Part shown: in pieces, positions 7,227 through 14,048 of the stretch
Position numbering within the stretch: the first letter of the stretch is position 1
How the letters are laid out: the number at the start of each line of letters is the position of its first letter
Assembly (NCBI GenBank): GCA_036508635.1
Contig: DATCGY010000113.1
Span: 1 to 14,048 of the forward strand
Origin: FEN-727 sp036508635
GTDB lineage: Bacteria > Actinomycetota > Geothermincolia > Fen-727 > Anoxymicrobiaceae
Length of the DNA stretch: 14,048 nt
Direction: 5' to 3'
Notes under the pieces: generated by a model
Told to the model about the DNA's origin: nothing
Databases searched by the model: none
Seen by the model: only the letters and a program-made list of their open reading frames with translations
Made by a program: the position numbers and the translations under genes

Positions 7227-8219
7227 CTATTTCGCTGGTTCATTCTCTATACCCTCCCAGGCCATCGCGGCGGCCCCGATGACCCCGGCGTCTCCACCGA
7301 GAGCGGAGATCACGATGGTCACATCTCGTACCAGGCAGGATATCCCGCGCGCGGCTACCACACCGCGAACTTTATCCATCAGGAGATGTCCTGACCCAAC
7401 CATCCCTCCCCCGAGAACCACCATCTCGGGATCGAAGATGTGGACGAGGTTGATAATGCCCAAGCCGAGATAGTAGCCCACATTGTCGAACGCGCCAAGT
7501 GCCGCCCGGTCACCGCGCTCCGCGGCATCGGAAACCATCTCGCCCGTTAACGCCACCGGGTCTATGCCGCACTGCCTGTGCAGAATTGAGCCCGGGTCAC
7601 GCGAGGCGAGCCTCACAGCTTCGCGGCGCAGCGCCGTGCCGGACGCCAGCGCCTCGAGGCAGCCGCGCCGACCGCATCCACACATCGGTCCCGCGGGGTC
7701 GAGCGTCATGTGGCCGAACTCACCCGCCGTCCCACGGTAGCCACGGTTGATCCGTCCGCCAGTGAACGCGCCTCCACCGATGCCGGTGCCCAGGGTCAGA
7801 TAGACGAAATCGTCCACACCACGCGCCGCTCCCGCGAAATGCTCACCCGCGGCGGCGGCAGTCGCGTCGTTGTCCAGGAAAACCGGCAAGCCTGCGCCCT
7901 CAGCGACAAGACCGCGCAACGGCACCATCGACCATGCGATGTTCGGAGATTCAAGCAGGAGGCCATCCTGCTGAAGGATAAACCCCGCGGCGGCGATGCC
8001 TACCGCTTCTACCTCAAGACCCGCGGCGCGGCACGATTCTACGCCACCACTGACGAGGTTCAGGAGCGACGACAGCATCTTTTCCGGGTCCCTCGCCGGC
8101 GAGGCTATCACGTTGCGTTGAAGTATCCCGCCTTGCCTGTCCACCGCCGCCAGCGACATCTTGGTCCCGCCCACGTCCAGCGCCAGTACGCACCCGCGGC
8201 TTGTAGTATCCCTCGTCAC
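7227..8219 (-). CDS. ROK-family sugar kinase (probable glucokinase)
   Basis: ROK kinases transfer phosphate from ATP (in some cases polyphosphate) to glucose or related sugars in the cytoplasm. The 330-residue product has the phosphate-binding DVGGTK (15-20), LDNDA (115-119) with the likely catalytic Asp118, LTLGTGIGGG (141-150), and the zinc site built from His170, Cys180, Cys182 and Cys187 in the family motif GEFGHMTLDPAGP then CGCGRRGCLE. There is no N-terminal helix-turn-helix, so it is a kinase rather than a NagC/XylR-type repressor. The start is GTG 8219 with GGAGG seven bases upstream; DVGGTK is so near the start that a much later start is impossible. The first 206 bases overlap the end of rnc in another frame. 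Sugar specificity cannot be read from sequence. In many Actinobacteria mutM, not a kinase, sits here. Confidence 0.93.
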   Translation of the reverse strand: MTRDTTSRGCVLALDVGGTKMSLAAVDRQGGILQRNVIASPARDPEKMLSSLLNLVSGGVESCRAAGLEVEAVGIAAAGFILQQDGLLLESPNIAWSMVPLRGLVAEGAGLPVFLDNDATAAAAGEHFAGAARGVDDFVYLTLGTGIGGGAFTGGRINRGYRGTAGEFGHMTLDPAGPMCGCGRRGCLEALASGTALRREAVRLASRDPGSILHRQCGIDPVALTGEMVSDAAERGDRAALGAFDNVGYYLGLGIINLVHIFDPEMVVLGGGMVGSGHLLMDKVRGVVAARGISCLVRDVTIVISALGGDAGVIGAAAMAWEGIENEPAK

Positions 8220-8922
8220 TTTCCCGCCTCCAGCCGAGCTTCATGAGCGCAAGGCGCGCCGCGCCCTGCTCCGACTCTTTCTTTGAAGTGCCCGCCACCG
8301 GACCGAACTTTTTGTCACCGACCTCCACCGTGGCATGGAACGTCTTGAAATGGTCCGGGCCTTCGTCCCTTATCCTGTAACGGGGCACCGAGCCCACGCG
8401 TTTGGTCGCAATCTCCTGAAGCTCGCTCTTGAAGTCGCCGGGCCCCCACTTCACGATCTCCCTGATCATATCCTCGAGGCAAGAGATGACGAACCCGCGG
8501 GCGACATCGAAACCGCCGTCGAGGTAGAGGGCACCGACGACGGCTTCGTAAGTATCCGCGAGGATGGACTGCTTCTGCCTGCCCCCGGTCATCTCTTCGC
8601 CCTTGCCGAGCAGGACGTACTTGTCAAGGCCCACGCGCCTTGAGACATCGGCGAGTGCCTTGCCCCGCACCAGGGGGGACCTGAGCTTTGTGAGCTCCCC
8701 TTCTGGGTAATCGGGAAAATCCTCAAAGAGGACGTGAGTGACGGCCAGTTCGACCACGGAGTCTCCGAGGAACTCGAGCCTCTCGTTGGACTCGATGTGA
8801 GGGAGCCCTATCTCGTTGGCATAAGACCTGTGGCATAAAGCCTGGAAGAGAAGATGGCTGTCCAAGAACCTGTATCCGAGCAGGTCCGCAACCTCCTCTA
8901 GAATCGTTTCAGGTAAGCTCAC
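8014..8922 (-). CDS. rnc: Ribonuclease III
   Basis: RNase III cuts double-stranded RNA, including rRNA precursors. The RNase III domain (about 1-155) has the signature NERLEFLGDS (46-55), with metal ligands Glu50 and Asp54, and Asp123 and Glu126 in LADTYEA. A double-stranded-RNA-binding domain follows (about 162-232), ending with GAARLALMKLGW. The family is usually around 230 residues, but the frame stays open to residue 302. This basic, Gly/Arg-rich 70-residue tail is read almost entirely over the ROK gene and is either a real extension or the result of a lost stop codon. The start is GTG 8922; a stop codon lies eight codons upstream, so no other start is likely, though the ribosome binding site is poor. 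A weak -10 box (TAGAAT, 8952-8957) lies upstream with no clear -35. Confidence 0.96.
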   Translation of the reverse strand: MSLPETILEEVADLLGYRFLDSHLLFQALCHRSYANEIGLPHIESNERLEFLGDSVVELAVTHVLFEDFPDYPEGELTKLRSPLVRGKALADVSRRVGLDKYVLLGKGEEMTGGRQKQSILADTYEAVVGALYLDGGFDVARGFVISCLEDMIREIVKWGPGDFKSELQEIATKRVGSVPRYRIRDEGPDHFKTFHATVEVGDKKFGPVAGTSKKESEQGAARLALMKLGWRRESDEGYYKPRVRTGAGRGRDQDVAGGGGQARRDTSTQRDSLAGEGPGKDAVVAPEPRQWWRRIVPRRGS

Positions 8923-9018
8923 GTGCGCGCGAGTGCCTTTCGACTAGAAATATTCTACGGTTATCCGGTTTCGGCTACGGGATGGTACGGCCGTGAAGCC
9001 ATCCGCATCGAGCCGGCT

Positions 9019-10098
9019 CTACTTGAGGATCCGAGTCCCGATCTGTGCGAGCAACGAATCTAGGTCCAGCCCGTCCCGGATGAATCCTCTTACCCTCTCG
9101 ATCTTGGCGGGGCTATGCACCTTCTGGTGTCCAATTGCAGCCTCGACCATCTCGACCGTCGTCGCGGTATCGTAATCAACGATTATCACGGGCACGCCGA
9201 TCTCCTCGGCCTGGCCGAGGACCAGCGGGCTGGGCCGGTGTCCACCCGTGAGGATCAGCGCTTTGGTCGGCGTCTCCAGCGCAGCGAGTTGTATATCCGA
9301 CCGGTCGCCGCCGGTGACGACTACCTTGTTGGCCTGCTTCCTGAAAAGCCTCAGAGCCTGCTCCTGGCCCATCGCGCCGACCATCATCGACTCGACGAGC
9401 TCCTCTCCCCTGTCCTTGGCGGAGATTATATTGCCGTTGAGGGCAAGCGCCAGGTCGTCAACGGTGATCGACCTCAGTATCCTGTCGGCTGGTATCGAGC
9501 CGTAGACCTGCACGCCTTTTGTGGCCATGAAACGGGTCAGCAACCCCCTCGTGAACTCCAGGCGCCTCTCCGGCACCCAGTTGAGCACAGCTCCGAGGAA
9601 GCTCTTCCCAAAGAAGCTCTTGCCCGAAAGGAGGCGGTCGACCGTGAGCTCCTCGTTAAACGTGTCGAGCAGGAGCACCCCACATCCGAGCAGTTCGGCG
9701 AGCTCTATCGCCGAGAGGCCCAGGATGCGTCCGTGTACGAAGTTCTGCGCGCCCTCGATGAGCACGATGTCCTTGCCATCCGAGAGCCTCTTGTATGCCG
9801 ACTGGACCTTTGAAGCAGGGTTACCCGGCAGCTTTCGCATGTAGCGGGTGAGGTTATCCCAGGTGAGGAAATACGGTGAAACGTCGGTCAGGTCGTCCTT
9901 GAGACCAAGGGCCTCGGTGGTGAAGTACGCGTCTTCGTCCACCCGAACCTGGCCTACCTTTATCGGGTAAACGCCAACCGGCTTCATGTACCCGACCTCG
10001 AAACCCCTGTCCCGGAGTTCCAGCGCCAGGCCCACGACCAGGCTACTCTTGCCTGAGTACCTTTCAGATGAGACTACGAGTATGGCAGCCAACAGCAA
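9019..10098 (-). CDS. BioD-like P-loop plus DRTGG-domain protein (phosphotransacetylase N-terminal-like)
   Basis: The 359-residue protein resembles the N-terminal regulatory half of long phosphotransacetylases (COG0857), without the catalytic acetyltransferase half. An N-terminal dethiobiotin-synthetase-like P-loop domain carries SSERYSGKSS (10-19), MKPVG (38-42), IEGAQNF (114-120) and DTFNEE (145-150). A DRTGG domain follows (about 210-320) with VGAMGQEQAL (240-249) and VVVTGGDRSDI (259-269). In E. coli Pta the equivalent region affects oligomerisation and allosteric control. Its position directly after the acyl-CoA synthetase gene, with no spare base between stop and start, suggests it regulates or partners that enzyme; this is inference. 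The start is TTG 10098, with a GGGGGG stretch before it; a second TTG at 10092 is an alternative. No ATG is available near the beginning. Confidence 0.85.
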   Translation of the reverse strand: MLLAAILVVSSERYSGKSSLVVGLALELRDRGFEVGYMKPVGVYPIKVGQVRVDEDAYFTTEALGLKDDLTDVSPYFLTWDNLTRYMRKLPGNPASKVQSAYKRLSDGKDIVLIEGAQNFVHGRILGLSAIELAELLGCGVLLLDTFNEELTVDRLLSGKSFFGKSFLGAVLNWVPERRLEFTRGLLTRFMATKGVQVYGSIPADRILRSITVDDLALALNGNIISAKDRGEELVESMMVGAMGQEQALRLFRKQANKVVVTGGDRSDIQLAALETPTKALILTGGHRPSPLVLGQAEEIGVPVIIVDYDTATTVEMVEAAIGHQKVHSPAKIERVRGFIRDGLDLDSLLAQIGTRILK

Positions 10099-12198
10099 CT
10101 ACCCCCCAAGTGTCATTCGGATATCAACGCAGGCGCAACCATGGCCCGCATTGTAGACCAAGAGCGGATTGATGTCCATTTCGCTCAGGTCCGGGTGATG
10201 GACCGCAAGGTTCGATATCCTGAGTAGTACGTCTTCTATCGCTTCGATGTCCGCCGGCGCTTCCCCCCTTAAACCGCTCAACAGCGTATATGCCTTGAGC
10301 TCGCGCAGCATCTGGGCAGCATCCCACGCGGTGAGGGGGGCGAGGCGGAATATTACGTCTTTGAATGCTTCAACGTAGATGCCACCGAGGCCTACCATGA
10401 CCATGGGGCCGAACTGGGGGTCCTTGACCATGCCGATTATGAGCTCCCGTCCGGGGGGCATCATCTTCTGTATGCTCACTCCGAGGATCTCCGCGCCGGG
10501 AACCGCGTTGTGCGCACGGTTGACCATGTCATAGTAGTTGTCCTCGACCCCTTCGGTAGTCTCTATGCCTAGCACGACGCCGCCGACGTCGGTCTTGTGC
10601 ACGATCTGCGGCGAGAGAATCTTCATGACGACCGGGAAGCCCATCTCTTTAGCCGCGTCCCGGGCCTCTCCGATGTCGGATGCCACCTTGAACGGCGCGA
10701 AAGGGATGCCGTACGACTCGAGAACGGTCCTGCAGTCATCAGGTTCGACCTGCATGGTCCCTTTCTCCTCGTACGACTTGAAGATGTCTTTGACCCGGTC
10801 GTTGTCGACCTGGAAACGCACAGGGCGCGACGGCGGCCGCTTCATGTGGAGAAGCCGCTCGTGCATCCTGCCGAGTATGAGCATCGCCTGGTCCGGATAC
10901 GGGATATTGGGGATGCCGGCCTTCTGTAACCTGCTTACCGGCGCGTCGACTGAGCCCGCGCCCATGAATGAGCAGATGATAGTTTTGTCGGTATTGCGTG
11001 AAAGATGGATAACCTCGTCCGCGGTTCTGTAGATCTCGGTCATCGCCTGTGGGGTCAGGATGACGATGACCGCGTCGATGCCGGGATCCTCCAGCATCGT
11101 TTCCGTCGCCATCGCATAGAGCATCGCATCCGCGTCGCCCAGAACGTCGATCGGGTTATGAAGGCTTCCGGCGGCCGGCATGTACCTGCGTAAGCTGCGC
11201 AGAGACGTGCCGTTTATCTCGGCAAGGGTGAGCCCGGCCTTCTCGCATGCATCAGAAGCTATAATGCCCGGGCCCCCGGCGTTCGTGATTATCGCCACGC
11301 GGCCGCCCCTGGGGATCGGCTGCGTCGCAAGAGTCAGGGAGAGCCGCACGAGCTCTTCGACCGAGTAGGCACGCAGGGCGGGGGCCTGCTCGCAGACCGC
11401 GGTATACGCACCCTCGCTTCCAGCCAGCGCGCCTGTGTGCGACGAGGCCGCCTTGGCGCCCGCCTGGGTCGTTCCCGCCTTGAACAGGACTACGGGTTTC
11501 TTCTCTCCGGCCGCGCGCAGCGATTTAAAGAACCGCGACCCGTTCGAGACACCTTCGACGTACATCGAGATGACATTGGTCTCGTCGTCGTTGGCTAGCG
11601 CATCGATAAAATCACTCTCGACCAGGTCCGCGCTGTTGCCGAGGCTGATGAGCTTGGAGAAGCCGACACCCTCTGCCCTGGCCCAGTCGATGAGAGACGT
11701 GCACATTGCGCCGGACTGGCTGATGACGCCTATCGACCCTTTCGGTGGCATCTTCCGCGCGAAGCTCGCGTTCATGGGAAGGGCGGTGTTTATGAGGCCA
11801 AGGCAATTGGGCCCGAGGATTCTCATCCCTCTCTTTGCCGCCGCTTTGATTACCTCATGCTCGAGCCGCCTGCCATCGATGCCCACCTCACGGAATCCCG
11901 CCGAGATAACCACCGCGGCCTTGGTGCCTTTGTCCGCCAGGGCGCTCACCGTGCCCGGGACGGCCTTCGCCGGCACGACTACCACCGCGAGGTCGGGAGT
12001 TTCAGGAAGGGAGGGAACATCGATGTGACATGTGATGTCCTGGATGACGTCACACTTCGGGTTGACCGGGTAGACCTTACCCTCGTAACCGGATTTGATG
12101 ATATTGGCCAGTATTGCGTATCCGACCTTGTCAGGATGCGATGAAGCCCCGATCACGGCAATCGACCGGGGTTCGAAAAAACCGCTCCTTATGGTCAA
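10099..12198 (-). CDS. Acetyl-/acyl-CoA synthetase, ADP-forming (fused alpha-beta type)
   Basis: This enzyme interconverts acyl-CoA, ADP and phosphate with the free acid, CoA and ATP; in fermenting anaerobes it makes ATP from acetyl-CoA. Taking the start chosen here, the 699-residue product has the CoA-binding domain (FFEPRSIAVIGAS, about 7-19), the succinyl-CoA-ligase-like domain with ISQSGAM (159-165) and SSHTGALAGS (252-261), whose His254 matches the phosphorylated histidine of the archaeal enzymes, and a C-terminal ATP-grasp domain (from about 487) with SPQIVHKTDVGG (529-540) and the ending SEMDINPL. Related protein acetyltransferases (Pat) carry an extra GNAT domain, which is absent. The start is uncertain: TTG 12198 has GAGG upstream, lies 4 bases past rpmF and fits the family length; ATG 12231 would overlap rpmF by 29 bases. 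The acyl group is not determined by sequence alone. Confidence 0.92.
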   Translation of the reverse strand: MTIRSGFFEPRSIAVIGASSHPDKVGYAILANIIKSGYEGKVYPVNPKCDVIQDITCHIDVPSLPETPDLAVVVVPAKAVPGTVSALADKGTKAAVVISAGFREVGIDGRRLEHEVIKAAAKRGMRILGPNCLGLINTALPMNASFARKMPPKGSIGVISQSGAMCTSLIDWARAEGVGFSKLISLGNSADLVESDFIDALANDDETNVISMYVEGVSNGSRFFKSLRAAGEKKPVVLFKAGTTQAGAKAASSHTGALAGSEGAYTAVCEQAPALRAYSVEELVRLSLTLATQPIPRGGRVAIITNAGGPGIIASDACEKAGLTLAEINGTSLRSLRRYMPAAGSLHNPIDVLGDADAMLYAMATETMLEDPGIDAVIVILTPQAMTEIYRTADEVIHLSRNTDKTIICSFMGAGSVDAPVSRLQKAGIPNIPYPDQAMLILGRMHERLLHMKRPPSRPVRFQVDNDRVKDIFKSYEEKGTMQVEPDDCRTVLESYGIPFAPFKVASDIGEARDAAKEMGFPVVMKILSPQIVHKTDVGGVVLGIETTEGVEDNYYDMVNRAHNAVPGAEILGVSIQKMMPPGRELIIGMVKDPQFGPMVMVGLGGIYVEAFKDVIFRLAPLTAWDAAQMLRELKAYTLLSGLRGEAPADIEAIEDVLLRISNLAVHHPDLSEMDINPLLVYNAGHGCACVDIRMTLGG

Positions 12199-12202
12199 AC
12201 TA

Positions 12203-12379
12203 TCACTCGACCTCGAAGATTTGGCGGCCATTATAATAGCCACACTCTCTGCATACTCGGTGAGGCAACTTGGGTTGGTGGCACTGCGGGCACTCGCCAA
12301 CGGTCGGCGGGCGCAGCCTGTGATGCGACCTTCGTGAATCCCTGTTGGATTTTGATGTTTTGCGTTTCGGAACTGCCAT
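12203..12379 (-). CDS. rpmF: Ribosomal protein bL32
   Basis: The 58-residue product begins MAVPKRKTSKSNRDSRRSHH, the standard bL32 start, and carries two CxxC pairs (CPQC at 30-33 and CREC at 43-46) that form the zinc-binding form of this large-subunit protein, followed by GYYNGRQIFEVE. ATG 12379 has AGAGG five bases upstream. The gene lies 97 bases after the DUF177 gene and 4 bases before the preferred start of the acyl-CoA synthetase. A 60-residue reading frame overlapping it in another frame is a shadow. The DUF177-rpmF pairing is widely conserved in bacteria. Confidence 0.98.
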   Translation of the reverse strand: MAVPKRKTSKSNRDSRRSHHRLRPPTVGECPQCHQPKLPHRVCRECGYYNGRQIFEVE

Positions 12380-12412
12380 TATTTCCTCTGCTTCCCGTCA
12401 AATGCTTAAACA

Positions 12413-12441
12413 AGGGTACTTGAGGGCGTTTGCTCAGTCAA
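12413..12441 (-). promoter_or_regulatory. Candidate sigma-70 type promoter before rpmF
   Basis: On the minus strand TTGACT (12436-12441) and TACCCT (12413-12418) are separated by exactly 17 bases, a good -35 and a moderate -10 box. Transcription would begin about 26-28 bases before the rpmF start. The -35 box overlaps an 11-base palindrome, GTCAAGTTGAC (12437-12447), which could be an operator or chance. This promoter would drive rpmF, the acyl-CoA synthetase and the DRTGG gene together. Confidence 0.5.
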
Positions 12442-12476
12442 GTTGACCTGTTCTGTCCCGATCCCCGGTCCCGGGC

Positions 12477-13037
12477 TTACTGGCCGCTCGTCTCCATCCT
12501 GCGTTTCAGCTCTTCAAGCGGTTTCAGGCGTGCATCGATATGCCCGGTTTCACACCCACAATCGTCGACGTTGAGATTCGCACCGCACTTCACGCAGAGC
12601 CCCCGGCATGCCTCGTCGCAAACTCGGCTGGCCGGGAAAGACAGGGCTATGACATCGCGGATTATCGGCTCGAGGTCGAGAACACCGTCGATGACCATGT
12701 ACTCCGACGCGGGCGCATCGTCTTCGTCGACATCCTCCTCGTTGAGCCAGAGCGCGTGCTCGCGAACCTTCAGGAAGATGGGGAATTCGAACATCTCAAG
12801 GCAGCGATAGCAACTGAGCTCGATGACTCCGGAGATAGCGCCGGTGACCTCGACTCCTCCGGCGATGCGCCGCAGGTCGAGCTTCCAGTCGATCTCATCG
12901 CCGGGGTCGAAAGAGATATCGTAGATATCCACGAGCACGAGCATCGCCGAGCCGACTAACGTCTTCTTATCGCCGACCGTCGGCAAAGCGCTTGGTATGT
13001 CAATCTTAAGGCTGGGTATCTTTGATTGTTCTTTCAT
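12477..13037 (-). CDS. DUF177 / YceD-family protein, 23S rRNA accumulation factor
   Basis: YceD-family proteins are needed for normal 23S rRNA accumulation in E. coli and in plants, and their genes commonly precede rpmF, as here. From ATG 13037 the product has 186 residues; GTG 13046 is an equally possible start three codons earlier. The conserved centre has CYRC (76-79), and the C-terminal part has a cysteine cluster (Cys140, 144, 148, 151, 160, 162) in CRGLCVKCGANLN followed by CGC, the family's zinc-binding-looking motif. An acidic stretch (NEEDVDEDD) lies between them. The 126-base gap upstream holds a 6-bp GGCGCC stem (13126-13131 with 13144-13149) without a T-run and no convincing gene. 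Confidence 0.9.
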   Translation of the reverse strand: MKEQSKIPSLKIDIPSALPTVGDKKTLVGSAMLVLVDIYDISFDPGDEIDWKLDLRRIAGGVEVTGAISGVIELSCYRCLEMFEFPIFLKVREHALWLNEEDVDEDDAPASEYMVIDGVLDLEPIIRDVIALSFPASRVCDEACRGLCVKCGANLNVDDCGCETGHIDARLKPLEELKRRMETSGQ

Positions 13038-13172
13038 GGCTAACACTCAAGGCGAACCTTCGCGTCGAACAAGACGTTTCCTGCAGCGTCGCGGCGGAGG
13101 TAGTGATATCTGAAGCAACCTCCCCGGCGCCTCACGTTTCAGGGGCGCCACGGAGGGAAATCGAGCCGACCT

Positions 13173-13691
13173 TTAGTCCTGAGGCTCGCGCTCGTATTCG
13201 TACTCTTCCCCGGCGCCAGGACCCTCCGCATACCCGCGAAGCTTCTCCCGCCACGTGCTGATGCGGCCGAGAATCTCGTCGGTGGAGTCCTTGACCTCGA
13301 TGAGAGAAGCCTCGAGTTCACCGAAGATGCGGTCAGCCACGTCTTCGGCATCGTATACTATCTTGCGAGCTTCCTCCTGGGCTTCGTCGATCATGTGGTC
13401 GCGCTCGAGCTCAGCCTGCTTGATGATCTCGGTCTGCTGGACCATTTCATCGGCGCGCTTCTCTGCGGATTCGAGGAGCTCTTCCTCTTTGCGCTGGGCT
13501 TCGCCCATTATGCGCTCCCGGTCCTTGGAGATGAGTCGCGCCTGCTTCAGCTCGTTGGGTAGCGTTGCCCTGATGTCGTCAAGAAGGTCATAGAACTCGG
13601 CCTCGTTGACCATGACCGAAGAGGACAGCGGAACCCGCTTGGAGTTGGCGATGAAGTCTTCGAGCTTGTCCAGGCGAGCAAAAATATCCAT
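13173..13691 (-). CDS. Coiled-coil protein, DivIVA/AtpF-like, of the actinobacterial coaD cluster
   Basis: The 172-residue product has a short conserved-looking N-terminus (MDIFARLDKLEDFIANSKRV, then VMVNEAEFYDLLDDI), a long charged coiled coil (about 45-150) and an acidic tail. There is no signal or membrane segment. Proteins of this kind sit next to coaD and DUF177 in Actinobacteria (Rv2927c of M. tuberculosis, and a Streptomyces protein annotated as a cell division initiation or ATP-synthase-B-like protein). Resemblance to DivIVA and AtpF rests on coiled-coil composition and does not establish function. ATG 13691 has a strong ribosome binding site (AAAGGAG, nine bases upstream) that overlaps the end of coaD. 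Six bases separate the two genes, so they are very probably cotranscribed. Confidence 0.85.
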   Translation of the reverse strand: MDIFARLDKLEDFIANSKRVPLSSSVMVNEAEFYDLLDDIRATLPNELKQARLISKDRERIMGEAQRKEEELLESAEKRADEMVQQTEIIKQAELERDHMIDEAQEEARKIVYDAEDVADRIFGELEASLIEVKDSTDEILGRISTWREKLRGYAEGPGAGEEYEYEREPQD

Positions 13692-13697
13692 CTGTAG

Positions 13698-14048
13698 CTA
13701 CTCCTTTCCCGAGGCGCCGGCAGCCGCAGGCCCACCGAACTTGTCGTAGAGCCTCCTCGCTACCCCTACGGGCACGAGGCCGTCTATGCTGCCGCCATAA
13801 GAGACTACCTCTTTGATACCACTCGAGCTCAGGTAGGTGTACTCCGGGCTGGCCATAACAAGGAACGTCTCGATATCCTCGCTCATTTGCCGGTTAAACT
13901 GGGACATCTGAAACTCGAACTCGAAGTCCGACATGGCCCTCAGCCCTTTGACTATCGCGCTCGAGCCGACTTCGCGAGCCATGTCGATGAGCAGGCAATC
14001 AAAGGCAACCACTTCGATGTTTGACTTGTCCGCCAGGCACTCGTTCAG
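13698..14048 (-). CDS. coaD: Phosphopantetheine adenylyltransferase (partial, 5' end beyond window)
   Basis: CoaD transfers AMP from ATP to 4'-phosphopantetheine, the step before last in coenzyme A synthesis. The frame is open to the right edge and gives the last 116 residues of a protein usually about 160 long; the first 45 or so, including the TxGHxD nucleotide-binding motif, lie outside. Visible family features are IVKGLRAMSDFEFEFQM (the substrate- and ATP-binding loop, with its arginine) and SPEYTYLSSSGIKEVVSYGG near the end. An internal ATG at 14012 is not the start: the residues before it (NIEVVAFDCLL partly upstream) are normal CoaD sequence. It lies 6 bases before the coiled-coil gene. 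Confidence 0.95.
   Translation of the reverse strand: MNECLADKSNIEVVAFDCLLIDMAREVGSSAIVKGLRAMSDFEFEFQMSQFNRQMSEDIETFLVMASPEYTYLSSSGIKEVVSYGGSIDGLVPVGVARRLYDKFGGPAAAGASGKE

Noticed and set aside
9010..9019. GAGCCGGCTC palindrome after the DRTGG gene as a terminator
   Set aside because: It has no loop of workable size and no T-run, and a 10-base GC palindrome is not unusual at this base composition.
12231..12413. Minus-strand 60-residue open frame
   Set aside because: It is an out-of-frame shadow of rpmF, whose product is a clear bL32.
12464..12475. CCCGG/CCGGG inverted repeat right after the DUF177 stop as a terminator
   Set aside because: The two-base loop is too small for a stable hairpin as written and no T-run follows.

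Overview
The window comes from a high-GC bacterium, most likely an actinobacterium. The main evidence is gene order. Reading leftward on the minus strand, the run coaD, a coiled-coil DivIVA/AtpF-like protein, a DUF177 (YceD) protein, rpmF, then rnc, smc and ftsY matches the conserved actinobacterial ribosome, RNA-processing and chromosome-segregation cluster (Streptomyces and Mycobacterium have recognisable versions). An ADP-forming acyl-CoA synthetase and a small DUF5679-type zinc-ribbon protein suggest an anaerobic, possibly uncultured lineage. That narrower placement is inference.

Layout from left to right: (1) 1-206, minus: the 5' part of a class I methyltransferase running off the left edge. 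(2) 308-454, minus: a 48-residue zinc-ribbon protein, divergent from (3) 660-1310, plus: a LUD-domain (LutC/YkgG-like) protein with a C-terminal four-cysteine motif, the only plus-strand gene. (4) 1320-2336, minus: an unrecognised 338-residue protein that looks like a TIM barrel. (5) About 2366-2563: a cluster of inverted GGGGTCAG-type repeats that resembles a REP-like or miniature mobile element. (6) 2571-8922, minus: ftsY, smc, a ROK-family sugar kinase and rnc. (7) 9019-12379, minus: a BioD-like/DRTGG protein, the acyl-CoA synthetase and rpmF, with a reasonable promoter before rpmF. (8) 12477-14048, minus: DUF177, the coiled-coil protein and the 3' part of coaD, which runs off the right edge.

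The minus-strand genes from coaD to ftsY are tightly packed, with several gaps of 0-6 bases and one overlap of about 206 bases (rnc over the ROK gene). They link coenzyme A synthesis (CoaD), a CoA-dependent ATP-forming enzyme with a probable regulatory partner, ribosome assembly (bL32, DUF177, RNase III), chromosome condensation (SMC) and membrane targeting (FtsY). Compared with the usual actinobacterial order, the metabolic pair between rpmF and rnc and the ROK kinase between rnc and smc (where mutM often sits) look like lineage-specific insertions.

I saw no rRNA, tRNA, CRISPR array, phage gene or transposase gene. I also found no clear new multi-gene system. The points most worth a second look are the repeat cluster, the long rnc/ROK overlap, the synthetase-DRTGG pair in a ribosomal-protein operon, and the orphan 338-residue protein.
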